Shown here: in pieces, positions 1 through 5,273 of the stretch
Numbering within the stretch: the stretch's first letter is position 1
How the letters are laid out: each line of letters begins with the position of its first letter
NCBI GenBank assembly: GCA_022865965.1
Contig: JALHTS010000059.1
Span: 1 to 5,273, forward strand
Direction of reading: 5' to 3'
Source: Ignavibacteriaceae bacterium
Lineage (GTDB): Bacteria > Bacteroidota > Ignavibacteria > Ignavibacteriales > Ignavibacteriaceae
Length of the DNA: 5,273 nt
Made by a program: the position numbers and the translations under genes
Notes under the pieces: model-generated
Database searches by the model: none
Told to the model about the DNA's origin: nothing
Seen by the model: only the letters and a program-made list of their open reading frames with translations

Positions 1-411
1 GCTATAAAAAAACTTAATAAGTATAAAATACTTTTTCCGTTAGAAGAAAAAGCTTTGATAACTTCTTTGCCTTGTAAAACCTGGATGAGTCTTCTTAGAC
101 AGAAAAAGAGATGGGGAGTGGGTGGACTGGGAGTACCATTTATCGGCTTCATAATAATGGTGTTTGGTTTTTTAAGCAATCTGTTTGTATTGCTTACTCC
201 TTTCTTTTTCTCACCTGTCTGGCTATATTTAGCGGTCTTCAAAATAGCAATTGATTTTTTTGTTTTACTGCCAGTTCACAGGCAATTGAAGATAACTAAA
301 AATCTTAAATACTTCATTCAATATCAGCTTTATTATTTGATTTACGTTATTGCTTTACCATTCATAGTTCTGCCGAACAAAAAAGTAATCTGGAAAGGCA
401 GGAAGTATTGA
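1..411 (+). CDS. Family 2 membrane glycosyltransferase, C-terminal end (partial)
   Basis: The frame is open from the first base to the TGA at 409-411, giving 136 residues with no internal start that would make a sensible protein, so the N-terminus and the catalytic DxD part lie outside the window. Residues 34-38 read QKKRW, the Q-x-x-R-W motif that in processive GT2 enzymes (cellulose, hyaluronan or poly-N-acetylglucosamine synthase type) helps bind the acceptor sugar at the membrane face. It is followed by about three hydrophobic segments (roughly residues 46-65, 68-90 and 106-124) and a short basic tail, WKGRKY, as expected for the membrane end of this family. The enzyme would transfer a sugar from a nucleotide-sugar donor at the inner membrane. 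Polymer and substrate cannot be told from this fragment. A TTG at 55 is a possible start by rule only, since coding sequence continues upstream of it. The next large gene begins 137 bases downstream, so co-transcription is possible but not shown. Confidence 0.85.
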   Translation, partial: AIKKLNKYKILFPLEEKALITSLPCKTWMSLLRQKKRWGVGGLGVPFIGFIIMVFGFLSNLFVLLTPFFFSPVWLYLAVFKIAIDFFVLLPVHRQLKITKNLKYFIQYQLYYLIYVIALPFIVLPNKKVIWKGRKY

Positions 412-460
412 GATTAAGTTCAGCTTAATGTTAAAGGAACATTCATCCAATCATTCAATC

Positions 461-469
461 AGGAGGAGG
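461..469 (+). promoter_or_regulatory. Very strong Shine-Dalgarno sequence
   Basis: AGGAGGAGG ends four bases before the ATG at 474, and its AGGAGG core at 461-466 leaves 7 bases to that ATG, a good SD spacing. None of the four main starts in the window (549, 1544, 2365, 3430) nor the one at 4233 has a comparable match. Most Bacteroidota starts are known to lack SD sequences, so this one stands out. Seven of its bases form the loop of the first possible hairpin and the last two fall in its 3' arm, which could affect ribosome access. Confidence 0.5.
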
Positions 470-473
470 TTGA

Positions 474-518
474 ATGAGCCGTACTATAATTTTGCACTTT
501 GAACGGTTGAATGATTAA
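474..518 (+). CDS. Candidate 14-residue leader peptide or microprotein
   Basis: An ATG at 474 placed correctly behind AGGAGGAGG opens 14 codons (MSRTIILHFERLND) closed by TAA at 516-518. I recognise no family. It lies in the same frame as the radical SAM gene, 30 bases ahead of that gene's ATG with only this TAA between, so it could act as a translated leader that delivers ribosomes to the weakly marked start at 549. It has no Cys, Gly-rich core or obvious cleavage motif that would argue for a peptide substrate of the radical SAM enzyme, and it is shorter than typical precursors. Its last codons lie inside the repeat copy at 505-516. A chance ORF is a real alternative; the case rests on the SD. 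Confidence 0.22.
   Translation: MSRTIILHFERLND
485..494 (+). promoter_or_regulatory. Possible -10/-7 promoter element ahead of the radical SAM gene
   Basis: TATAATTTTG contains a TATAAT hexamer (485-490) and, in the overlapping register 487-494, TAATTTTG, which fits the Bacteroidota -7 consensus TAnnTTTG. The only TTG upstream, at 470-472, is closer than the usual spacing for either promoter type, so no convincing -35/-33 element accompanies it. If used, the transcript would begin near 500, giving a leader of about 50 bases that omits the start of the mini-ORF. Flanking TTGAATGA copies at 470 and 507 would then sit like operator sites. In AT-rich DNA such a match can easily occur by chance. 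Confidence 0.25.
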
Positions 519-548
519 AATAATTTTATTAGGGTACTCGTTAGTTTT

Positions 549-1544
549 ATGCTTTTACTCTGCAATTATTATCTCACTTATAAATGTAATGCTTATTGTG
601 AGTTTTGTCATTTTGGTGATCACAATGTGTTTAAAGATACACCCTATGCTAAACTTGAAGATTTCAAATCTAATGTTAAGCAGTTAGCTGAGATGGGCGT
701 TAAGTTTATAGACCTTACAGGAGGTGAACCTCTTCTTCATGAAGAAATCCATCTGATGGCAGAGTTTGCAAAAAGTTTTAATATGCAGACAAGTATAACA
801 ACAAACGGATTGCTTTATCACAAGTTTGCTGAAAAGCTTGCAGGTATAATTAATCTTCTGCATTTCTCTCTCGATTCACCCGATGAAGAAGAACACAACA
901 GAATTAGAAAAGTTGATTGTTATAAAAGTGTTTTCGAAAGTATTAAGATTGCAAAATCTTTAGGTGAATTCCCTGACATCCATTTTACAGTTACAAATGA
1001 AACTTATAAAAAGCTGCCGGGAATGTATGAAATTGCGCAAAAGCACGATCTGGTGTTATTGGTAAATCCGGTTTTTTCTTACTTTGAAAATCCGGGATTA
1101 ACTCCCGAAGCAGTCGATTATGTTGATGAGTACTGTGACGGCAAAATGGATGTTTATCTGAACAAAGGTTTTATGAAGTTAAGAAGAGATGGTGGAAATG
1201 ATATTAACAATACTTCTTGTAAAGCTGTTACTAGAGTTATTGTAATTTCTCCTAAGAATGAAATAATTCTTCCTTGCTATCATTTTGGAAATGAAAGAAT
1301 TCCAATTGATCAACCGATAAAAGATATTCGTAACTCAGAAAAATTTAAGTACTACAAACAGATGGAAGGGAAATTCGATTTCTGTCAGGGGTGCACTGTA
1401 AATTGTTATTTCGAACCATCATTTGCTTTTCCTACAAATCTTTACGCGATATCAAGCTTAACATCAAAAATTAAATACAGTTATAACAAGCTTATTAAAC
1501 AGAAAATTAGTAAGCTGAAAATCTCAAACTCTACGGAAAAATAA
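549..1544 (+). CDS. Radical SAM enzyme with reduced SPASM/Twitch-like C-terminal domain
   Basis: This 331-residue cytoplasmic enzyme has the radical SAM signature C-x3-C-x2-C at Cys13, Cys17 and Cys20, which would hold the [4Fe-4S] cluster that cleaves S-adenosylmethionine to a 5'-deoxyadenosyl radical. Further core motifs are GGEP at 58-61 (SAM binding), TTNG at 84-87 and FSLDS at 106-110. The C-terminal half has five more cysteines (224, 243, 279, 282, 286) in a C-x18-C ... C-x2-C-x3-C layout, with a PKNEIILPC stretch before Cys243 that resembles the SPASM fold. That suggests one auxiliary Fe-S cluster, fewer cysteines than a full SPASM domain. The tail after about residue 300 is basic. The ATG at 549 puts the first Cys at residue 13, usual for this family; an in-frame TAA at 516 bars a much longer protein. 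The stop overlaps the next start (TAATG). Its substrate is unknown: peptide, sugar or lipid modification are all open. Confidence 0.88.
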   Translation: MLLLCNYYLTYKCNAYCEFCHFGDHNVFKDTPYAKLEDFKSNVKQLAEMGVKFIDLTGGEPLLHEEIHLMAEFAKSFNMQTSITTNGLLYHKFAEKLAGIINLLHFSLDSPDEEEHNRIRKVDCYKSVFESIKIAKSLGEFPDIHFTVTNETYKKLPGMYEIAQKHDLVLLVNPVFSYFENPGLTPEAVDYVDEYCDGKMDVYLNKGFMKLRRDGGNDINNTSCKAVTRVIVISPKNEIILPCYHFGNERIPIDQPIKDIRNSEKFKYYKQMEGKFDFCQGCTVNCYFEPSFAFPTNLYAISSLTSKIKYSYNKLIKQKISKLKISNSTEK

Positions 1545-2365
1545 TGCGTAAAATTAGCGTGATATTATTACTGATTTCTTCAATATCATTTTCTCAGCAA
1601 ACGAAGAATTGGTTTCCATCTGAACTTAACATTCAGCCATTTACTGCAAATTTTATTGAACCAAAAGCCGGTTTTGTATTTGGATTAGATGAAAACAAAA
1701 TACGTTTGGATGTTGGAACTTCTAAGGATATTGTTCACTTAATTAACCAGAACTTTACAATATCATTTGGTGTTGATCTTTTTACATATACAAGATTAAG
1801 AAGTACAAATAACTTTAAGTTTCCTGTTGAAACGATTGATTATTTATTTGGATTAAATGCAGGTTATAAAAAAATAGTTTGTGAAAATGAAATAGGTTTA
1901 AGATTCAGATTCAGCCATATCAGCGCTCATTTGGTTGATGGACAGTACGATGAACAAGAATCAGAATGGCGGGATGGTAGAAATCCTTTTGTGTTCAGTA
2001 AAGAGTTTGTTGAAATATTTCCTTATTACAGGATTAATAGTTTTAGATTTTATGCCGGGTTAACTTATGTCTTTCACATAATTCCGGAGAATATTAAAAA
2101 AGGTATTTATCAGGTTGGTTTTGATTACTATGCACTGCCAATAGCAACCGATTTATTTACTCCATTTGTTGCTTATGATTTCAAATTAAACGGAATTGAA
2201 ACATACTCTGGCAATAATATTATTACTGCTGGAGTTAAATTCGGTAAGTGGAATAAAAAAGGATTTAGTATTCATTTTACTTATATATCTGGTAAAAGTG
2301 TTCATGGTGAATATTATGATCTTAGTGAAAATTATACAAACATAGGCTTCAATCTGGATTTATAA
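1544..2365 (+). CDS. DUF1207-like outer-membrane beta-barrel protein
   Basis: The 273-residue product starts with a Sec signal peptide (basic MRK, hydrophobic run, likely cleavage after Ser17 in FSQQ). The mature protein opens with a WFP...PF.AN..EP pattern at residues 23-40 and has SHISAHLVDG at 124-133, both reminiscent of DUF1207 proteins (FP...P..AD...P near the N-terminus, a S.H.SAHL-type segment further in); this is recognised by eye only. The rest alternates polar and hydrophobic/aromatic residues with frequent Tyr, Phe and Gly, and it ends in hydrophobic NLDL, as outer-membrane barrels do. The role of DUF1207 proteins is not established to my knowledge. The ATG overlaps the radical SAM stop by one base, and its own stop overlaps the protease start in the same way, which indicates translational coupling in one operon. 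A generic outer-membrane porin-like protein is the main alternative. Confidence 0.68.
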   Translation: MRKISVILLLISSISFSQQTKNWFPSELNIQPFTANFIEPKAGFVFGLDENKIRLDVGTSKDIVHLINQNFTISFGVDLFTYTRLRSTNNFKFPVETIDYLFGLNAGYKKIVCENEIGLRFRFSHISAHLVDGQYDEQESEWRDGRNPFVFSKEFVEIFPYYRINSFRFYAGLTYVFHIIPENIKKGIYQVGFDYYALPIATDLFTPFVAYDFKLNGIETYSGNNIITAGVKFGKWNKKGFSIHFTYISGKSVHGEYYDLSENYTNIGFNLDL

Positions 2366-3372
2366 TGTCTGAAGTTAATTACGTTTTTACAACGACTTCG
2401 AAAAAAATAAGAAATAAAAAGATTAAAAGTTATTTAATCCACATCGGGTTATTTATTATAACTTTTATCACAACTACCTTAGCTGGAGTTGAGTGGACGA
2501 CAGGAAGACTCGGTCCTTATGAACTATCAACAATAATTGAAAAAGGATTACCATACTCACTAAGTATAATGCTTATAATTACTTTTCATGAATTTGGTCA
2601 TTATTTCGCTGCAAAGTTTCATAAAGTAAAATCTACGTTGCCGTTTTATATCCCATTCCCACCGATTCCAATATTTATAAACTTTGGAACACTTGGTGCA
2701 GTTATAAAAACTAAGTCACCGATCTATACGAAGAAAGCAATGTTCGATATAGGTGTGGCAGGTCCGATTGCCGGGTTTATGGTAAGCGTTGCTTTACTTA
2801 TATATGGATTCTTAAACGTTTCCGGAATCGAGTATATACTGAACATTCATCCTGATTATTTTTCAGATGACTACGGAAAGACCGGTCTTCATTTAGTATT
2901 CGGAGATTCCATGCTGTTCATTTTTTTCAAGGAAATATTTATAAACAAGGATATTTTCTTCCCACCAATGAGTGAGATTTATCATTATCCTTACTTAACT
3001 GCAGGATGGTTTGGATTATTTGTTACTTCTATGAATATGATTCCTGTCGGACAGTTAGACGGCGGACATATCTCATACACAATGTTTGGAGATCGAAAAC
3101 ACTATAACCTTTCCGTTGTTAGTTTTATTGCTTTGTTTGTATTGGGAATTACCGGCATTATTGAAGCAACACTTGAGATGAATGTTGGTTTTGGATGGTC
3201 CGGTTGGTTATTTTGGGCACTAATTTTATACTTTGTAATTAAATTGAAACATCCGCCTGTAATGGAAACAACTCCATTGGATAAAAAAAGGATGATGATT
3301 GGTTACATAAGCTTTGCAATTTTTATTTTAAGTTTTTCTCCAGCACCAATTGTTCTTAATTTTATAGGGTAA
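2365..3372 (+). CDS. Site-2 protease family (M50) intramembrane zinc metalloprotease, EGY-like
   Basis: This 335-residue polytopic membrane protein has the zinc motif HEFGH at 75-79 and the second catalytic motif N224-x7-D232 in NMIPVGQLDGGH, where His75, His79 and Asp232 would bind zinc and Glu76 activate water. Hydrophobic segments lie at roughly 22-42, 62-80, 127-147, 178-193, 208-228, 249-270, 279-296 and 312-334. The YGxLGAVI-like stretch (FGTLGAVI) followed by AGPIAG at 132-137, and TAGWFGLF at 212-219 before the LDGG motif, match the EGY/S2P-like branch. No PDZ domain is inserted, unlike RseP, so I do not call rseP. Such proteases cut transmembrane segments of anti-sigma factors, signal peptides or other membrane proteins; the target here is unknown. 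The start overlaps the barrel gene's stop (TAATG). A second in-frame TAA at 3373-3375 follows the stop directly. Confidence 0.92.
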   Translation: MSEVNYVFTTTSKKIRNKKIKSYLIHIGLFIITFITTTLAGVEWTTGRLGPYELSTIIEKGLPYSLSIMLIITFHEFGHYFAAKFHKVKSTLPFYIPFPPIPIFINFGTLGAVIKTKSPIYTKKAMFDIGVAGPIAGFMVSVALLIYGFLNVSGIEYILNIHPDYFSDDYGKTGLHLVFGDSMLFIFFKEIFINKDIFFPPMSEIYHYPYLTAGWFGLFVTSMNMIPVGQLDGGHISYTMFGDRKHYNLSVVSFIALFVLGITGIIEATLEMNVGFGWSGWLFWALILYFVIKLKHPPVMETTPLDKKRMMIGYISFAIFILSFSPAPIVLNFIG

Positions 3373-3429
3373 TAAGATGAACCTTTATTTTTACCTTGCA
3401 GCAGTTAGGATGTAATTAAATATTTCAAT

Positions 3430-4236
3430 ATGAAAAAAGCAGTTATTATTATTTTCTTATCTTCACTGATCTTTATTTCCTGTGAAAAAGATTATTCCGG
3501 GATTGTTGATCCCTCCATTAATGAATACCAGGTTATTAGCGTTTCACCTTCAGGAAATGTTTTATTTAATGCTATTGATTCATTGATTACAATAAAAATT
3601 AATTTTACTCAATCAAGTCTTGTTGGTGAAGTCAGTTGTGATATTTATTCATCAGATAACAACCGATTAAATTCCTCGCGAATTATACTTTATGATAATG
3701 GCAACCCTGATTTCGGTGATGATTCGTTAAATGATAATAAGTATGCCAATAAATTTCCTTTGAGTTCAACTTATCCAATTGGGAATTATTCAATCCGTTA
3801 TTACACAACAATTATTACAGGTGATCTTAAATATATAGCACTAAGCAATTTTGTTTATGACAATGGGCAGGATAATGTTGCCCCGGTGATAAGTAATCTA
3901 TTAATGCCTCAATCGGTCAATGCTGGTCAGACGATTACTTTTTCTGTAGGTGTAATAGACGAAAACGGATTAAATGATTTAGTATCTGTTTTCTATGAAG
4001 CTTACAATCCCGATGGTATAAAGATTGTGAATAGTCAGGGTATATCTCAATTTCCAATGTTTGATGATGGTAATACACAAGGAAACGGAGACCTTGTTGC
4101 AAACGATGGAACTTACACAGTAACATTAACTTTTCCTTCAGACGTAAAAAAAGGAACTTGGCGTTTTGAATTCCAGGCAAGAGATCGAGGGGGCTTACTA
4201 AGCAATAAAATCGTACATAATATCCTCGTACAATGA
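3430..4236 (+). CDS. Lipoprotein with two Ig-like repeats carrying Asp/Gly-rich loops
   Basis: The 268-residue product has a lipoprotein signal peptide: MKK, a hydrophobic stretch and a lipobox FISC, so Cys18 should be lipidated and anchor the protein to the outer or inner membrane. Two beta-rich domains follow, at about 30-145 and 150-268. Each has a similar Asp/Gly/Asn-rich loop: Y88-DNGN ... GDD ... ND-x2-Y105 in the first and F211-DDGN ... GDL..NDGTY229 in the second. This (D/N)G...GD...ND..Y pattern is common in Ig-like surface proteins of Bacteroidota and Ignavibacteriota and may bind calcium; that role is inference. The second domain opens with VAPVIS at 150-155, typical of such repeats. 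The gene sits 57 bases after the protease and overlaps the propeller gene by ATGA, so the two are probably made together. No catalytic motif is visible; adhesion or scaffolding is possible but unproven. Confidence 0.78.
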   Translation: MKKAVIIIFLSSLIFISCEKDYSGIVDPSINEYQVISVSPSGNVLFNAIDSLITIKINFTQSSLVGEVSCDIYSSDNNRLNSSRIILYDNGNPDFGDDSLNDNKYANKFPLSSTYPIGNYSIRYYTTIITGDLKYIALSNFVYDNGQDNVAPVISNLLMPQSVNAGQTITFSVGVIDENGLNDLVSVFYEAYNPDGIKIVNSQGISQFPMFDDGNTQGNGDLVANDGTYTVTLTFPSDVKKGTWRFEFQARDRGGLLSNKIVHNILVQ

Positions 4237-5273
4237 AATTAAAAATATATTTTACACTTTCAATTCTCCTAATTTCAAGTTTATCTTTTTCACAGATTCG
4301 TTTGGAATCTTATCTGATTGGAGAAGAGAATAAATCTTTATCAAAATCAAATTCTCTAAATCCAACAAGCAACACTATTACAGATATAATTACAATTGGT
4401 GATACTGTTTGGATTGGTACAAGTCGTGGCATAAGTCTATCAACTGACCGTGGTGAAAATTGGACTAACTTTTATGGTAATCCGCAATTCGGTACAGATA
4501 ATGTTTCGTCAATTGGTTACTCTAACGGAATTTTTTGGGCTGCAACAGCTCGGACCGTTGAACAAAATGAACAAAGTTTGCCACAGGGAACCGGATTAAA
4601 ATACACTTCGGATCTTGGAACAACATGGATTTCTATACCACAACCGCTTGATTTGCAAACCGATACGGTAGTTCAATATGGAATCAATGTTATAAGAGCT
4701 TTACCGGTTACCGTAGCAATTCAAAATCTGGCTTATGATATAGCATTCACTCCCGGTACAATTTGGATTGCATCTTTTGCTGGCGGTTTAAGAAAAAGTA
4801 CTGATATAGGACAAACATGGCAGCGTGTAGTGCTTCCTCCGGATAATTTAAATTCTATTTCTCCTTCAGATACTTTAGATTTTTGTCTTTCACCTGTTGC
4901 GGGAAATTTTTGTTCTGTGGGAAATTTAAATCACCGTGTTTTTTCAGTTACATCTTCTGATGATAATACATTATACGTTGGAACGGCAAACGGAATTAAT
5001 AAAACAACAAATGCTAATGATCAATTTCCAAGTTGGGTAAAATTCAATCACCAGAATCAGGATGAACCAATTAGCGGAAATTTTATTACTGCACTTGGTT
5101 ATAGTACAGTTGGAAACTCTTTATGGGCATCGTCCTGGAAAGCGGAAGCTCCTGAAGAATTTTATGGGGTAAGTTTTTCAACTAATGGGGGTGAAAGTTG
5201 GATCACAACTTTGTATGATGAAAGATCGCACAATTTTGGCGTTAAATCAGGACAAATATTAGTTGCAACTGAC
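4233..5273 (+). CDS. Secreted Asp-box (BNR/sortilin-like) beta-propeller protein (partial, right end missing)
   Basis: From the ATG at 4233 the frame is open to the last base, 347 codons without a stop, so the C-terminus is outside the window. A signal peptide with likely cleavage after FS (residues 1-20, before Gln21) exports it. Four Asp-box motifs, S/T-x-D-x-G-x-x-W, are visible: STDRGENW at 70-77, TSDLGTTW at 125-132, STDIGQTW at 189-196 and STNGGESW at 316-323, with a degenerate one near the VGTANG segment after about residue 250. Each follows a blade strand of the type VWIGTSRGI or LWASSW. These repeats build beta-propellers of the BNR/VPS10 kind, often found in large cell-surface proteins, sometimes with a C-terminal type IX secretion sorting domain that could lie beyond 5273. 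No sialidase RIP motif is seen, so an enzyme role is not supported. The ATGA overlap couples it to the lipoprotein gene. Confidence 0.82.
   Translation, partial: MKLKIYFTLSILLISSLSFSQIRLESYLIGEENKSLSKSNSLNPTSNTITDIITIGDTVWIGTSRGISLSTDRGENWTNFYGNPQFGTDNVSSIGYSNGIFWAATARTVEQNEQSLPQGTGLKYTSDLGTTWISIPQPLDLQTDTVVQYGINVIRALPVTVAIQNLAYDIAFTPGTIWIASFAGGLRKSTDIGQTWQRVVLPPDNLNSISPSDTLDFCLSPVAGNFCSVGNLNHRVFSVTSSDDNTLYVGTANGINKTTNANDQFPSWVKFNHQNQDEPISGNFITALGYSTVGNSLWASSWKAEAPEEFYGVSFSTNGGESWITTLYDERSHNFGVKSGQILVATD

Larger units (their letters stand above)
443..516. repeat. Cluster of direct and inverted octamer repeats, possible alternative hairpins
   Basis: Four copies of one octamer lie in 74 bases: TCATCCAA (443-450, one mismatch), TCATTCAA (451-458), and its reverse complement TTGAATGA at 470-477 and 507-514. 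The upstream arm 451-460 can pair with 468-477 (10 pairs, one G-U) around a 7-base loop, AGGAGGA. The arm 449-460 can instead pair with 505-516 (12 pairs, one G-U) around a 44-base loop. The two folds exclude each other because they use the same upstream arm. GGTTGAATGA itself is a direct repeat at 468-477 and 505-514, spaced 37 bases. The repeats are read directly from the sequence. A role as RNA switch, protein-binding site or dispersed intergenic repeat is inference. Confidence 0.7.

Noticed and set aside
413..429. Small hairpin ATTAAG-TTCAG-CTTAAT just after the glycosyltransferase stop, as a terminator
   Set aside because: The stem is only six mostly A-T pairs and no T tract follows, so intrinsic termination is not supported.
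516..528. Perfect 13-base AT palindrome TAAAATAATTTTA as terminator or operator
   Set aside because: It is all A and T, leaves at most a four-pair stem with a workable loop, and such palindromes are expected by chance in AT-rich gaps.
549..1544. Assignment of the radical SAM gene to a named enzyme such as hpnH or moaA
   Set aside because: Only the general radical SAM motifs and a partial SPASM-like cysteine set are visible; the specific signatures of those enzymes are not seen.
2365..3372. Naming the protease rseP
   Set aside because: RseP carries PDZ domains between its catalytic motifs; here none is present and the flanking motifs resemble EGY-type proteins.
3377..3415. 12-codon ORF (MNLYFYLAAVRM) in the gap between protease and lipoprotein
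   Set aside because: It has no SD or recognisable features, and short ORFs of this size arise easily by chance.
3396..3425. Possible promoter for the lipoprotein (TTG at 3396 and TAAATATTT near 3417)
   Set aside because: The second element does not fit TAnnTTTG or TATAAT well, and transcription would begin almost at the start codon.
3935..4180. Open frame of 81 codons on the minus strand
   Set aside because: It lies wholly inside the lipoprotein gene, gives a Leu/His/Arg-rich product without a recognisable motif, and looks like a shadow of the real frame.

Overview
This AT-rich window most likely comes from a bacterium of the Bacteroidota/Ignavibacteriota side of the FCB group. The evidence is indirect: exported proteins whose signal peptides end in Phe-Ser-Gln, a Ser-Cys lipobox, a DUF1207-like outer-membrane barrel, an Ig-like lipoprotein next to an Asp-box propeller, and main genes that almost all lack a Shine-Dalgarno (SD) sequence. 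All genes read on the + strand; I see no credible minus-strand gene. No marker gene fixes the lineage, so the placement is inference.

Layout: (1) 1-411 is the C-terminal end of a membrane-bound family 2 glycosyltransferase whose gene runs off the left edge. (2) 412-548 is the only substantial gap. It carries a cluster of TCATTCAA-type octamers in both orientations, a very strong SD in the loop of one possible hairpin, a 14-codon ORF behind that SD, and a possible -10 promoter element. (3) 549-3372 is a tightly coupled trio: a radical SAM enzyme with a reduced auxiliary-cluster domain, a DUF1207-like outer-membrane protein and an EGY-type site-2 protease, joined by two TAATG stop/start overlaps. 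(4) After a 57-base gap, 3430-5273 holds a lipoprotein with two Ig-like repeats, then, by an ATGA overlap, a secreted protein with Asp-box (BNR) propeller repeats that runs off the right edge.

How the genes may work together: the glycosyltransferase, barrel, protease, lipoprotein and propeller protein all act in or at the envelope. The radical SAM enzyme is the one predicted cytoplasmic catalyst, and its substrate cannot be read from the sequence. Tight coupling supports co-expression, but a shared pathway is inference. The part furthest from routine annotation is the repeat, SD and mini-ORF block just ahead of the radical SAM gene; it could be a regulatory leader, or just a dispersed intergenic repeat.
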